Shown piece after piece: positions 1 through 8,864 of a stretch of 64,000 nucleotides of DNA. The DNA is from Pseudomonadota bacterium (GTDB taxonomy: Bacteria; Pseudomonadota; Gammaproteobacteria; CALCKW01), in NCBI GenBank assembly GCA_039196715.1, contig JBCCUP010000017.1, forward strand, positions 1 to 64,000, written 5' to 3'. Numbering within the stretch: position 1 is the stretch's first letter; every line of letters begins with the position of its first letter. Under the pieces are notes generated by a model that ran no database searches, was not told the DNA's origin, and saw nothing but the letters and a program-made list of their open reading frames with translations. The position numbers and the translations under genes are program-made.

Positions 1-300
1 GACCGAGCTCCCACGGATGGGGTGCGTATTTCTCTGACCTTGTGGGAGCGTGGCCGTCCCGCAGGGACGCCGCGCGAAAGGATGTTGATCTGTGCGCCGC
101 GGCTAGAGTGCTTCGCCCGGTCTCGCTTTGCGAGGACCGGGCTCCCACGGATGGGGTGCGTATTTCTTTGACCTTGTGGGAGCGTGGCCGTCCCGCAGGG
201 ACGCCGCGCGAATATCGCTGAATCCGTGCTCCGCGGCGAGATCACTTCGCCCCGGTCTCGCTGCGCGAGGACTGGGCTCCCACGGGGATGTGGCGTGTTT
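1..300. repeat. Tandem REP-like hairpin units (two full copies and one partial)
   Basis: A unit starting at 1 recurs at 135 almost unchanged for about 78 bases, and its first part recurs in diverged form at 270, a period of 134-135. Each full unit contains inverted GCTCCCAC / GTGGGAGC arms (7-14 and 42-49 in copy one) and a short perfect hairpin, CGTCCC-GCA-GGGACG (55-69, repeated at 189-203). Between units is a second hairpin built on CCGGTCTCGC / GCGAGGACCGG (117-140; variant near 252-275). Short palindromes alternating in tandem downstream of a gene's 3' end are typical of REP/BIME elements. No transposase of the RAYT kind is visible in the window. Confidence 0.75.
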
Positions 301-311
301 TTTCGATCTTG

Positions 312-1574
312 CTAGAGCGCGAGCTGCAGGCGGATCTGGAAAAGCGTCTCGACTTCGCGTGGGCCGAAGCCGTTGAACACGAGGTTGGCGCGTGATGTCT
401 CGATGCGCGTCCACTCGGTGGCGGCCTGCAATCGCTCGGAGGCCGTGAACCGGTAACCGAGAGTCCAGGCCGACCCGCGCTCGTTGTTGTCGTCGGCGGT
501 GACGATGTCAACGTCGTCGACCCGGAAGCGGTCGTAGCGGGCCGAGAGCCGGTGCGGCCCCAGCTTTCTCGACAGCAGCAGGTAGTGGCTCTCGAAGTTG
601 TTGTCGATGGCGTGCTTGCCTGACATCAACGGGCCCATGCCGGTGTTGCCCTGCATCCACTGGGCGAGCACCGTGACTTTCTTCGGAAACGCCAGCCGTG
701 CGCCGACGCTCCAAAACCGGGTGTCCCAGCCGTACTGCCCCTTCTCGAGCGCCTCGGGGTCGCCGCGGTTGTCGTAGTAGAGCCCTTTGAGCGCGAAGCG
801 CCCGCGTGTTTGCCACTCGGCGGCGGCGGTGAACCCGAGCCGGTTGTCGACTTCCATGAACGGTTCGACCACAGCGGCCTGAGTCTGAAACAGCTCACCT
901 GGGCGGTTCAACGGCAGCGACGGCAACGGCAGGTTGTCGCCAAAACGGGTCTGGCGGTCATGGATGGCCCAGCCACGCCAGGACAGCAGCGAGCCAGCCG
1001 GATCATTGCCCCCGAACACCGAGCCCTGGAGGATCAGCCGGTGCCGCGGACCGAGCGACGGCAGCCGTTTGATCGCCGTGACTTCCACGCCGGTCGAGCG
1101 CAGTTCCTCGGCCACCCACGAGTTGATGGCCGAGTAGTTGATCGTGTACGGACTGCGCCAGCCCGCGCGCGTGTTCTCGAGCGAAAGTGCCGGGTAGAAG
1201 GCACCCACCTTGATGCGGTACCGCGTCTCCGAGCGCGGCACAGGTGCCCAGTGGAGGTAGGCTTCGGTGGCGTTGATCGGGTCACCGATGCCGTCGGCAG
1301 TCGCCTCCAGCACGAGCGTGGCCGACACGGTGTCGCTCAGTTGCCGGCGGTGCTCGCCGTAGCCGCGCACCGGTGGCTCGGTGCCATGGGCGGCAAATTT
1401 GCCGACCGAGCCGTCGACCCAGGACGGCAGGCCGTCGAGGTCGGCAGCCGCTGCTTCAACCCCAAGGTGCCAACGCGCACGGTCGGCCGAGCCAGTCGCC
1501 GCACTGGCGGCGGAGCCGGCTGCCGTCGCCAGGGCGACGGGCAATGCAAGGGCTACTGCGCGTAGTCTTCCCAC
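312..1574 (-). CDS. Outer-membrane beta-barrel (porin-like) protein
   Basis: A 420-residue protein from a GTG start, with a hydrophobic alanine-rich N-terminus that looks like a Sec signal peptide (about residues 1-26). The rest is alternating polar/aromatic segments and ends in a run of short amphipathic strands, as in porin-like barrels; no enzymatic motif is seen. The start overlaps the end of the upstream cupredoxin-like gene by 22 bases, so the two are probably translationally coupled. It probably forms a channel or anchoring barrel in the outer membrane serving the periplasmic partners of this locus. Barrel topology is inferred from sequence texture; the specific family is not recognised. 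Confidence 0.6.
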   Translation of the reverse strand: MGRLRAVALALPVALATAAGSAASAATGSADRARWHLGVEAAAADLDGLPSWVDGSVGKFAAHGTEPPVRGYGEHRRQLSDTVSATLVLEATADGIGDPINATEAYLHWAPVPRSETRYRIKVGAFYPALSLENTRAGWRSPYTINYSAINSWVAEELRSTGVEVTAIKRLPSLGPRHRLILQGSVFGGNDPAGSLLSWRGWAIHDRQTRFGDNLPLPSLPLNRPGELFQTQAAVVEPFMEVDNRLGFTAAAEWQTRGRFALKGLYYDNRGDPEALEKGQYGWDTRFWSVGARLAFPKKVTVLAQWMQGNTGMGPLMSGKHAIDNNFESHYLLLSRKLGPHRLSARYDRFRVDDVDIVTADDNNERGSAWTLGYRFTASERLQAATEWTRIETSRANLVFNGFGPREVETLFQIRLQLAL

Positions 1575-2212
1575 TCGCTCGAATCCGCGTTGTGAGGTGC
1601 GTAGGGCTTCTTCAGCTTTTTGGCGAGGTCGAATTGCACCGTCGCGCCCGCGCGTGCCCGTTGCGCGAGCCGGTTTTGCCTGTCGCGGATCCGCGGGCTC
1701 CAGATGCGCACCTGGAGTTCTTCGACATCGCCGTCGAACGTCAAGGTCGCCTTGCCCGCTGCGTCGGTGCGCGCGTGCACGTGCGATTCCGCCACCACCA
1801 CGTAGCCGACCATGTGGTCGTGGATGTTGCAGCCAAGGGTCACGAGACCGGTCTTGTCGAACACGACCGGGTCGGGTGCCTTGCCCTTGTAGAGCGGCAG
1901 GGTGAAGCGCTTGGTCTTCGAAAAGGAGTAGACGTGGTGTGCCGTTGGGTCGCTGTTGAAGAAATTCACCGACGCGCCCACCGGCACCACGGAGATGTAC
2001 GGGTCGAACATCATGTGGTGCTGATCGATCTCGAACACGGTTTGCGCACCCGGGCCGAACGGCAGGGGCTCGCCGGTGCTCGATTCGGCGAGAACCACCA
2101 CGTCGGGTACGGGGTTTCCCTTACGGTCGTGCACCACGACGTCGATGGTCGCAGCCGACAGACCGCCCACACCGAGCATCGCAATGCCCACCGCACGGCC
2201 GATGTGGCGCAT
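1553..2212 (-). CDS. Periplasmic cupredoxin-like protein (methylamine utilization-type)
   Basis: A 219-residue secreted protein. I take the ATG at 2212 because it is preceded by AAGGA and opens directly into a hydrophobic signal peptide; upstream in-frame codons encode only an arginine-rich stretch. The C-terminal part resembles a type-1 copper site: His92/His93 in an AHHVYSFS segment and a GCNIHDHM segment offering Cys128, His131/133 and Met134. That pattern occurs in cupredoxin-like proteins often annotated as methylamine utilization proteins next to MauG/CCP-type di-haem enzymes, and a di-haem peroxidase is encoded divergently nearby. A periplasmic electron-transfer or copper-binding role is likely; the redox partner is inference. 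Confidence 0.72.
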   Translation of the reverse strand: MRHIGRAVGIAMLGVGGLSAATIDVVVHDRKGNPVPDVVVLAESSTGEPLPFGPGAQTVFEIDQHHMMFDPYISVVPVGASVNFFNSDPTAHHVYSFSKTKRFTLPLYKGKAPDPVVFDKTGLVTLGCNIHDHMVGYVVVAESHVHARTDAAGKATLTFDGDVEELQVRIWSPRIRDRQNRLAQRARAGATVQFDLAKKLKKPYAPHNADSSEWEDYAQ

Positions 2213-2374
2213 CAGGTCCTTGATCACACGTCTTCTCCCTTGCATCCGTCGTCTCCCCTGGCGACGTCGTCCGTTGGCACGCTGGCCCGCTATTTGCGGC
2301 ACAGAGCAGGCTGTTCACGCTGCACGCGGCACCCCACGGGACTCGTCCCCTAAGCGCGATATCGACCCTTGGCT
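2213..2374. promoter_or_regulatory. Divergent intergenic region between cupredoxin and EAL genes
   Basis: This 162-base gap separates the minus-strand cupredoxin/porin pair from the plus-strand EAL/peroxidase/DAHL run, so it must hold both promoters. No strong sigma-70 consensus or palindromic operator was recognised by eye. Its shared position implies the two transcripts are co-regulated. Confidence 0.4.
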
Positions 2375-4801
2375 ATGCGACTTAAGTTCCTGCACAAGCT
2401 GCTGATCCTGACCGTCACCCCGGTCCTGATCGCGCAGGCCGGCACCATGCTCGCGGTGCTGCAGACGTCAAAGCAGGAAATCGAGGCCGGCGCCAAACAG
2501 GCGCTTCGCGTCGGGTCGGCAGTCGCTGAACAATTGGTGCAAACGCGAAACCAGCAAATTTCGCGAAACGTCAAACTGCTTGCGTCCGACTTCGCGCTGA
2601 AGGAAGTGATTGCAATTTCAGATCCAGAGTCGACCCGCTCGGCCCTGGACAACCACGCCAACCGGATCGGCGCGGACCTCTCGACCTTTGTCTACATCGA
2701 CGACGACGGCGAGTCCGACCGGGCCACCTCGGCGCTCGAACGGCACGTCCAGCGCTACGCGCTCACGGTACTCGACAACGACGGCGCCCTGCCCGACATC
2801 TTCTCCATCGTGCTTGGCAAATCGGTGTATCAGGTCTACACCGCCGAGATGCGCGCGCCCACGACCATCGGCTACCTGATGCTCGGTTTCCGGGTGGGCG
2901 ACAACATCGCCAAACCGATCCGCAAGCTGACCGACCTGAACGTCGCCATCCTGCAGATCGGTGCCACCGGCATCAACACGGCGGTGAGCACCTTCGACGC
3001 CGCGCACAGCCACGTCCCGCCGCCCGACTTGCTCAACAAGCAACTCGCCGCCAACTCGGTGTACCCCAAGCTGGTCGGTCCGGACGAATTCTGGGTAACG
3101 CACTTGCCGCTGACGCGCGCCGACGAGCGCGTGTTCATCGTGCTCGCGTCGCAAAAGCTCAAACCGTTGCAGCACTTCCTCAAGGCCAAGGACAACGTGC
3201 TGGCTTTCGGTGTGGGGTTGTTGGTGCTCGTGGTCGCGCTCGGTGCCTGGCTGTCGGCCGGCGTCTCCCGGCCACTGAGATCGCTTGCCAGTGCTACGCG
3301 CTCACTCGCCAAGGGGGAGTACGAGACCGAGATCCGCGTGGCCTCCCGGGACGAGATTGGCGAGCTGGCGCAAGGTTTCGAAGAGATGCGCAAAGCGGTT
3401 GCCAGCCGCGAATCCCAGATCTCACACCAGCTGTTGCACGACCCGCTGACCGGACTGCCCAACCAGAAACACACCATCGCGGTGCTCGAGCGTGAGATCG
3501 ACAGCCAGGCCGTGACCGAGGTCTCGCTGATCGTGATCAAGATGCAAAGCCTCGACCGCATCGGTTCGTCACTCGGCCTGCATTCCACCGACGAGCTCAC
3601 GCGGGAGACGGCGCGGACGATCGCGTCGGTTGCCGGCGACGGGTACTTCGTCGCGTGTATCGACACCAACCGCTTTGCCGTCGCCTGCTGCAACACCGAC
3701 CTCGCCACGGCACAGGCGCTCGCGCGCGACATCACCGACCAGCTCGACCTCGGCACGCAACTCGGCTCGACCCGCATCACACTCAAGTCGCACGCGGGCG
3801 TGGCGCACTACCCCTCGCACACCACCTCGGCCGAAGACCTGATCCGCTACGCGATGATCGCGTCGGTTGACGCCAAGGGCAAGAAGCTGCGTCTGGACAC
3901 CTACGACACCGGTCGCGAAGCCGATTTCACGCGTTACCTGAAGATCGTGCAGGACCTGCCCACCGCCGTCGAACACGAGGAGTTGAAGGTCTTCTTCCAA
4001 CCCAAGGTGTCGATCGCGTCGGGCGAGCTGTACGGCGCCGAGGCGCTGGTGCGCTGGCAACACGCCGAGCTCGGCTTTCTGCCGCCGGATGACTTCATCT
4101 CGGCCGCAGAGCGCTCGGACAACATCAAACTGCTGACCCGCTACGTGATCCAGAAGGCCATCGCCGCGGCGCGCCAATGGCAGGACGACGGCTTCACGTT
4201 GAAAGTGGCGGTCAACCTCTCTGCCCGCGACCTGCTCGACCGCGACCTCTTCGGCTACGTGACCGAGGTGCTCGAACAGCACGACGTGCCGACGACGCGC
4301 TTGATCCTCGAAATCACCGAGAGCTCGGTGATGGAGGAGTTGGACCTGGCTGTCGAGACGCTGAACACCTTCCGCGCCGCAGGCATCCTGGTGTCCATCG
4401 ACGACTTCGGCACCGGGCATTCTTCGCTGGCGCAGTTGCGCGACCTGCCGCTGGACGAACTCAAGATCGACAAGAGCTTCGTCTCGCAGATCTCGGCCGA
4501 CTCCGACGACGAGTTGCTGATTTCCACCACCATCGAACTGGCCCACGGCATGGGACTGACGGTGGTGGCCGAAGGCATCGAAGACGAGTACAGCCTGCGC
4601 CGGTTGAAGCACCACAAGTGCGAAATCGCCCAGGGGTATTTCTTCAGCAAGCCGCTGCCGGAGGATGACTTCCGGCGCTGGATGGCGGACTACAGGCCCG
4701 CCGATTACACCGAGCGGCGCAGCGAGACCCGCCCGTTCTCGCCCCCTCAGCCGTCGCAGGCTGCACCCGACACACCCGGTCAGATGAAAAAGCGACCGTG
4801 A
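2375..4801 (+). CDS. Membrane c-di-GMP phosphodiesterase: sensor-HAMP-degenerate GGDEF-EAL
   Basis: An inner-membrane signalling protein of about 808 residues, read from the ATG at 2375 (an in-frame TTG lies two codons earlier). Order: TM segment (about 8-28), periplasmic sensor (30-270), second TM (275-296), HAMP (297-345), GGDEF fold (about 355-510), EAL domain (525-770). The GGDEF signature position reads DTNRF, so cyclase activity is unlikely. The EAL domain keeps EAL (556-558) in EALVRW, the ITES motif, DDFGTGHSS, the LKIDKSF lysine and the VAEGIED glutamate, so c-di-GMP hydrolysis is expected. First gene of a run with the di-haem peroxidase and the DAHL-like protein, suggesting that redox or ligand sensing drives c-di-GMP turnover. 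Confidence 0.9.
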   Translation: MRLKFLHKLLILTVTPVLIAQAGTMLAVLQTSKQEIEAGAKQALRVGSAVAEQLVQTRNQQISRNVKLLASDFALKEVIAISDPESTRSALDNHANRIGADLSTFVYIDDDGESDRATSALERHVQRYALTVLDNDGALPDIFSIVLGKSVYQVYTAEMRAPTTIGYLMLGFRVGDNIAKPIRKLTDLNVAILQIGATGINTAVSTFDAAHSHVPPPDLLNKQLAANSVYPKLVGPDEFWVTHLPLTRADERVFIVLASQKLKPLQHFLKAKDNVLAFGVGLLVLVVALGAWLSAGVSRPLRSLASATRSLAKGEYETEIRVASRDEIGELAQGFEEMRKAVASRESQISHQLLHDPLTGLPNQKHTIAVLEREIDSQAVTEVSLIVIKMQSLDRIGSSLGLHSTDELTRETARTIASVAGDGYFVACIDTNRFAVACCNTDLATAQALARDITDQLDLGTQLGSTRITLKSHAGVAHYPSHTTSAEDLIRYAMIASVDAKGKKLRLDTYDTGREADFTRYLKIVQDLPTAVEHEELKVFFQPKVSIASGELYGAEALVRWQHAELGFLPPDDFISAAERSDNIKLLTRYVIQKAIAAARQWQDDGFTLKVAVNLSARDLLDRDLFGYVTEVLEQHDVPTTRLILEITESSVMEELDLAVETLNTFRAAGILVSIDDFGTGHSSLAQLRDLPLDELKIDKSFVSQISADSDDELLISTTIELAHGMGLTVVAEGIEDEYSLRRLKHHKCEIAQGYFFSKPLPEDDFRRWMADYRPADYTERRSETRPFSPPQPSQAAPDTPGQMKKRP

Positions 4802-4850
4802 CTGCGCGCAGCGCGTTGCGCTGCCAGGACCCACCGCACACACGAACAGG

Positions 4851-5882
4851 ATGTCAGTTGTGCACACACCACACGCCCTACGCTGCGCCACCCTGCTGCT
4901 CGCCGTCGGCCTCGTCGGTTGCCAGGACACCACACTGCGCACACCCGAGCCGCTCGCGGTGCTGAGCACCGAGAACCACTCGGTCAACGCGGACAATCAA
5001 CAGGGTTTTGTGCCGATCTCGAGCGTCGGCGTCGACCCGGACGACCCGCGCATTCAACTTGGCAAGCTGCTGTTCCACGACACGCGGTTGTCGCACGATC
5101 GGTCGATCTCGTGTGCAAGCTGCCACCAAGTCGCACGCGGCGGTGCCGACGCACGCCCGGTGTCGATCGGCGTCAACGACGTGCGTGGCCGGCGCAACGC
5201 ACCGAGCGTACTGAACAGCGTGCACAACTTTCGTCAGTTCTGGGACGGCCGCGCCAGCGACCTCAAGGCGCAAGCGACCGGCCCCATCACCAACCCGGCC
5301 GAAATGGCGAGCGACTGGTCGGTGGTAATCGAGCGCCTGCAAGCCGACGGCGCACTGTCGACGCGGTTCCGCGACGCAGGCTACGAGGCCGTCGACCGCG
5401 ATGCCGTCACCGACGCAATCGCGGCCTACGAGAGCGCGCTGATCACACCTGCGCCGTTCGACCGGTGGCTGCTCGGCGACCTCGATGCACTTGACGGCGA
5501 GGCCCTGCGCGGCTCGCAACGCTTTGTCGACCTCGGCTGCGTGTCCTGCCACCAGGGCAAGAACGTCGGTGGCAACATGTTTCAGAAATTCGGCGTCGTG
5601 GGCGACTACTACGCCGACCACGGTGGCGGCACCGACGCCGACCTCGGCCGCTTCAACGTCACGCAGCGACCACAGGACAAACACGTGTTCAAGGTGCCCT
5701 CGCTGCGCAACGTGATGGAGACCGCACCCTATTTCCACGACGGCTCGGTCGAACGCATCGAGGACGCGATCCGGATCATGGCGCGGTACCAGCTCGGGCG
5801 CGAGCTCGACGACGAGGACGTGCAGCTGCTCAAGGCCTTTCTCGGCGCCCTGTCGGCAAAGCCGAAGGCGGGTCTGCTGTGA
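4851..5882 (+). CDS. Lipoprotein di-haem cytochrome c peroxidase (CCP/MauG family)
   Basis: A 343-residue periplasmic lipoprotein: hydrophobic leader ending in a lipobox at Cys24, then two c-type haem motifs, CASCH (88-92) and CVSCH (229-233), the spacing of bacterial di-haem cytochrome c peroxidases and MauG-like enzymes. It would reduce peroxide with electrons from a small donor, plausibly the cupredoxin-like protein encoded divergently. The ATG at 4851 has a poor ribosome site; a GTG at 4860 with AGGA eight bases upstream is a possible alternative. Its 3' end overlaps the next gene (GTGA). Whether it is a peroxidase or a MauG-like protein-modifying enzyme cannot be told from sequence alone. 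Confidence 0.88.
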   Translation: MSVVHTPHALRCATLLLAVGLVGCQDTTLRTPEPLAVLSTENHSVNADNQQGFVPISSVGVDPDDPRIQLGKLLFHDTRLSHDRSISCASCHQVARGGADARPVSIGVNDVRGRRNAPSVLNSVHNFRQFWDGRASDLKAQATGPITNPAEMASDWSVVIERLQADGALSTRFRDAGYEAVDRDAVTDAIAAYESALITPAPFDRWLLGDLDALDGEALRGSQRFVDLGCVSCHQGKNVGGNMFQKFGVVGDYYADHGGGTDADLGRFNVTQRPQDKHVFKVPSLRNVMETAPYFHDGSVERIEDAIRIMARYQLGRELDDEDVQLLKAFLGALSAKPKAGLL

Positions 5883-6658
5883 GGGTCTCGAGCAACCTGG
5901 TGTTGCTGTTGGCCCTGTCCGGCCTCACGGCGTTGTCGTTTCACTTCAGCCGCCAGGGCGGCCTCGGCACCTACGTCAACGACGCCAGCTACCTGAATCA
6001 GCTCGACTCGCTGAACACCGCGATCGACCGGGAGATCCTGATTCTCAACGCAGGGCTCACCACCCACTTCGATCGCCTCTCGGCGCTGTCGACGTCGCTT
6101 GTCGCACTGACAAAATCCAAGCACGGCACCGCCCCGCTGAACCAGGTCAGCGACCACGTCGAACGCAAGATGACCTTGGTGGACGACTTCAAGTCCGACC
6201 TCGCGATCTACCGGAACTCGGTTCGCGCCGTCAGGGAGACGCTGGCGCACCCCGACCTCAGACCGGTGTCGGCCGGTTCGCACGACGAGCTCGATGCGGT
6301 GCTCTGGTTGTTGCTTGAACACATGGCGGCCGGCGAGGTCAACGCCAGCCACAAGCTGACCCGGGCAATGGCAACCCTGGAGAACTCCGACGCGCCGCAG
6401 CCCGATGCCGTGCGCACGCTGCTGACCCACGCCAGACTGATCGTCGATGTCGGCCGCCGCAAGCAGGCCACGGTGCGGTCGATCTCGGACCATTCGTTCT
6501 CGTCCTACCTCACGCGCCTGCACGGTGAATCCACCGAAACCCTCAACCGCACACAGTCGCTCGCGGCACGGTGGCAGATCTCGTTCGTGTTGAGCTTCCT
6601 CGTGCTGGTGGGGCTGACCGTGCAGGTTGTTCGCAGCGCGCGTCACACCGCGCACTGA
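5879..6658 (+). CDS. Membrane-anchored DAHL-like sensor domain protein without kinase
   Basis: A 259-residue protein starting with GTG that overlaps the peroxidase stop by four bases, so it is translationally coupled. It has an N-terminal TM segment (about 6-24), a long all-helical periplasmic region (30-225) and a second TM near 232-252, ending a few residues later. The helical region, with repeated Leu/Asn-rich heptads and a His-Phe-Asp-Arg-Leu segment, resembles the DAHL (double all-helical ligand-binding) domain usually found at the front of histidine kinases or cyclases. Here no output domain follows. It may pass its signal to the EAL protein of the same operon; that partnership is inference. 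Confidence 0.6.
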   Translation: MRVSSNLVLLLALSGLTALSFHFSRQGGLGTYVNDASYLNQLDSLNTAIDREILILNAGLTTHFDRLSALSTSLVALTKSKHGTAPLNQVSDHVERKMTLVDDFKSDLAIYRNSVRAVRETLAHPDLRPVSAGSHDELDAVLWLLLEHMAAGEVNASHKLTRAMATLENSDAPQPDAVRTLLTHARLIVDVGRRKQATVRSISDHSFSSYLTRLHGESTETLNRTQSLAARWQISFVLSFLVLVGLTVQVVRSARHTAH

Positions 6659-6732
6659 CCCCGCGGCAGGACAGCGCTGCGTCAACGTGCGACGACTGCC
6701 AGCGCTGTGTGCGTTGATGGCACAATGCGGCC

Positions 6733-8163
6733 ATGCAGACAGACACTGACACGCTCGCGGACACGGTCATCCGCGGTGGGCGCATCGTCACCCCGCACGG
6801 GATCGTCGACGGTGACCTCGCGATCACGGGCAGCTGGATCTCGGCGATCGGCCCGGCGCTCGGGCCCGCCCGACACGAGATCGCGGCCGGCGGTCACTGG
6901 GTCATGCCCGGCGGGGTCGACGTTCATGCCCACATCGAGCAACGCTCGGGCATGGGCGTGATGAACGCCGACACCTTCGAAACGGCGACGTGCTCGGCCG
7001 CCTGTGGCGGCACCACGAGCGTGATCTCCTTCGCGGCGCAGGCGAAAGGCGAGCGCCTGGCGGACACGCTCTCGGACTACGCCGCACGCGCGCAGCGCGG
7101 CGCCATGATCGACTACGCCTTTCACGTGATTGTCTCCGACACCACGGTGCCGCACTTCGAGGACGACCTGGCCGAGATCATCCACGCCGGGCACCGGTCG
7201 CTGAAGATCTTCACAACCTACAACATCCAGCTCAGCGACGCCGACATCCTGCGGGTGTTGGGCGCTGCGCGTCGACACGGTGCCCTGGTCTGCGTGCACG
7301 CCGAGAACGACGCGCTGATCGCACGCGAAAAAGCCGCCTTGCTCGCCGAAGGCAAAACGGCACCGCGCTACCACGCGGCGTCCCGCCCGCCGGTTGCCGA
7401 GATCGAAGCCGTGGCGCGGCTGTGCCACTACGCCGAACACCTCGATCAACCGGTGATGCTGTTTCACCTCTCGGCGGCGGGCAGCGCCGACGCGGTCCGG
7501 GCCGCGAAAGCGCGCGGTGCGCCGGTGTGGGCTGAAACCTGTCCGCACTACCTTTTCATGACCGAGGAGGTCCTCGACAAACCGGGCCTCGAGGGCGCGA
7601 AATTCATGTGCTCGCCGCCGCAGCGCACACCGGACGACCAGGCCGCGCTGTGGGCCGCGCTAGCCGATGGCACCATCGAGTTGGTCTCTTCGGACCACGC
7701 GCCCTACCGCTATGACGAGACCGGCAAGCTCTCCGCCGGCACCGCGCCCACCTTCACCGAGATCGCCAACGGCCTGCCGGGGCTCGAAACCCGTCTGCCG
7801 TTGTTGTTCGACGCGATGGTCAGCCAGGGCCAGCTGGGCGCCGAGGCCTTTTGCGCCGTGACGTCCACGGTGCCTGCGCACCGCTACGGCTTGCACACCA
7901 AAGGCCGTCTCGCCGTGGGCAAGGACGCCGACATCGCGCTCTGGGACCCGACGGCGACCGTGACCTACGGCGAAAACGACCTGCACGACAACGTCGGCTA
8001 CAACCCCTGGGCGGGCCGCACCGTCACCGGCTGGCCAACCCACGTCTGGGTGCGCGGCGAGACCGTCGTCGACCCGAGCGGTTTTCACGGCACGCCCGGC
8101 GCCGGACGGTGGATCGACCGGCCGGATCCGCCGCCCCGCACCGCTGCAGAGGTTGCGCCGTGA
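6733..8163 (+). CDS. D-hydantoinase / dihydropyrimidinase
   Basis: A 476-residue cyclic amidohydrolase opening hydantoin or dihydropyrimidine rings in the cytoplasm. The full metal site is visible: HAH (His65, His67), Lys158 in SLKIF (the carboxylated lysine), His189 in CVHAEN, His245 in FHLS and Asp321 in SSDHAPY. Length fits the family. The gene ends in GTGA shared with the racemase gene, and a DapA-family gene follows, giving a compact operon. The neighbouring hydantoin racemase supports hydantoin-type rather than pyrimidine substrates, though no carbamoylase is encoded nearby. Confidence 0.9.
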   Translation: MQTDTDTLADTVIRGGRIVTPHGIVDGDLAITGSWISAIGPALGPARHEIAAGGHWVMPGGVDVHAHIEQRSGMGVMNADTFETATCSAACGGTTSVISFAAQAKGERLADTLSDYAARAQRGAMIDYAFHVIVSDTTVPHFEDDLAEIIHAGHRSLKIFTTYNIQLSDADILRVLGAARRHGALVCVHAENDALIAREKAALLAEGKTAPRYHAASRPPVAEIEAVARLCHYAEHLDQPVMLFHLSAAGSADAVRAAKARGAPVWAETCPHYLFMTEEVLDKPGLEGAKFMCSPPQRTPDDQAALWAALADGTIELVSSDHAPYRYDETGKLSAGTAPTFTEIANGLPGLETRLPLLFDAMVSQGQLGAEAFCAVTSTVPAHRYGLHTKGRLAVGKDADIALWDPTATVTYGENDLHDNVGYNPWAGRTVTGWPTHVWVRGETVVDPSGFHGTPGAGRWIDRPDPPPRTAAEVAP

Positions 8164-8864
8164 CGCCAGCCGCCACAGCCGACCGGCCGCTGGTCATCAT
8201 CAACCCCAACTCGTCGCAACACGTGACCGACGGCATCGACGCCGCGGTCGCGCCGTTGCGCCGCTTCGGTGTGCCGATTCGCTGCCTGACACTCGCCGCA
8301 GGCCCGCCCGGCATCGAGAGCCAACAGCAGGCCGACCTGACGATCGCGCCGATGCTCGCGCTCGCGCGCGCCCAACACGACGCCGCCGGCTACGTGATCG
8401 CCTGCTTCGGCGACCCGGGCGTACACGCCCTGCGCGACGCCACATCCCTGCCCGTGGTCGGCATTCAGGAGGCCGCCGTTGTGACCGCCTTGACGCTTGG
8501 CCAGCGTTTCGGCGTGGTGTCCATCGCGGCCAATTCGATCCCCCGACACCTGCGCGCTTTCGGCGCAATGGGTGTCACCGACCGCTTGGCCGGCGACCTC
8601 GCACTCGGGCTCGGCGTGGTGCAGCTCGCCGACCGCGCCACCTGCGAGGCCGCGATGATCGACACCGGCCTGCGCCTCAAACGCGAGCACGGCGCCGACG
8701 TGCTGATCCTCGGTTGTGCAGGCATGGCCCACTACCGCGACACGCTCGAGCGTGAAACCGGCTTGCCGGTGGTCGAGCCCTGCCAGGTGGCAACCAGCCT
8801 GGCACTGGGCCAGATCGCCCTCAACCTCAGCCACCGCACACAGGCACCGCCCCATGCTGACTGA
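8160..8864 (+). CDS. Aspartate/glutamate/hydantoin racemase family protein
   Basis: A 234-residue protein read from the GTG at 8160, which overlaps the hydantoinase stop codon (GTGA). It has the NPNSS motif near the N-terminus and the two catalytic cysteines of the Asp/Glu racemase superfamily, in ACFGDPG and LGCAGM. Sequence and position next to a hydantoinase suggest racemisation of 5-substituted hydantoins so both enantiomers can be opened. The same fold also serves as allantoin racemase and maleate isomerase, so substrate is not proven. Confidence 0.83.
   Translation: MTPAATADRPLVIINPNSSQHVTDGIDAAVAPLRRFGVPIRCLTLAAGPPGIESQQQADLTIAPMLALARAQHDAAGYVIACFGDPGVHALRDATSLPVVGIQEAAVVTALTLGQRFGVVSIAANSIPRHLRAFGAMGVTDRLAGDLALGLGVVQLADRATCEAAMIDTGLRLKREHGADVLILGCAGMAHYRDTLERETGLPVVEPCQVATSLALGQIALNLSHRTQAPPHAD

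Noticed and set aside
1-300. CRISPR array
   Set aside because: The period of 134 bases and near-identical 'spacers' do not fit CRISPR; the units are internally palindromic.
1373-2353. Plus-strand frames across the porin and cupredoxin genes
   Set aside because: Antisense shadows; the copper-site motifs and signal peptides are on the minus strand.
3569-4996. Long minus-strand open frame opposite the EAL gene
   Set aside because: It lies antisense to clear domains, with composition of a GC-rich shadow and no ribosome site or motif.
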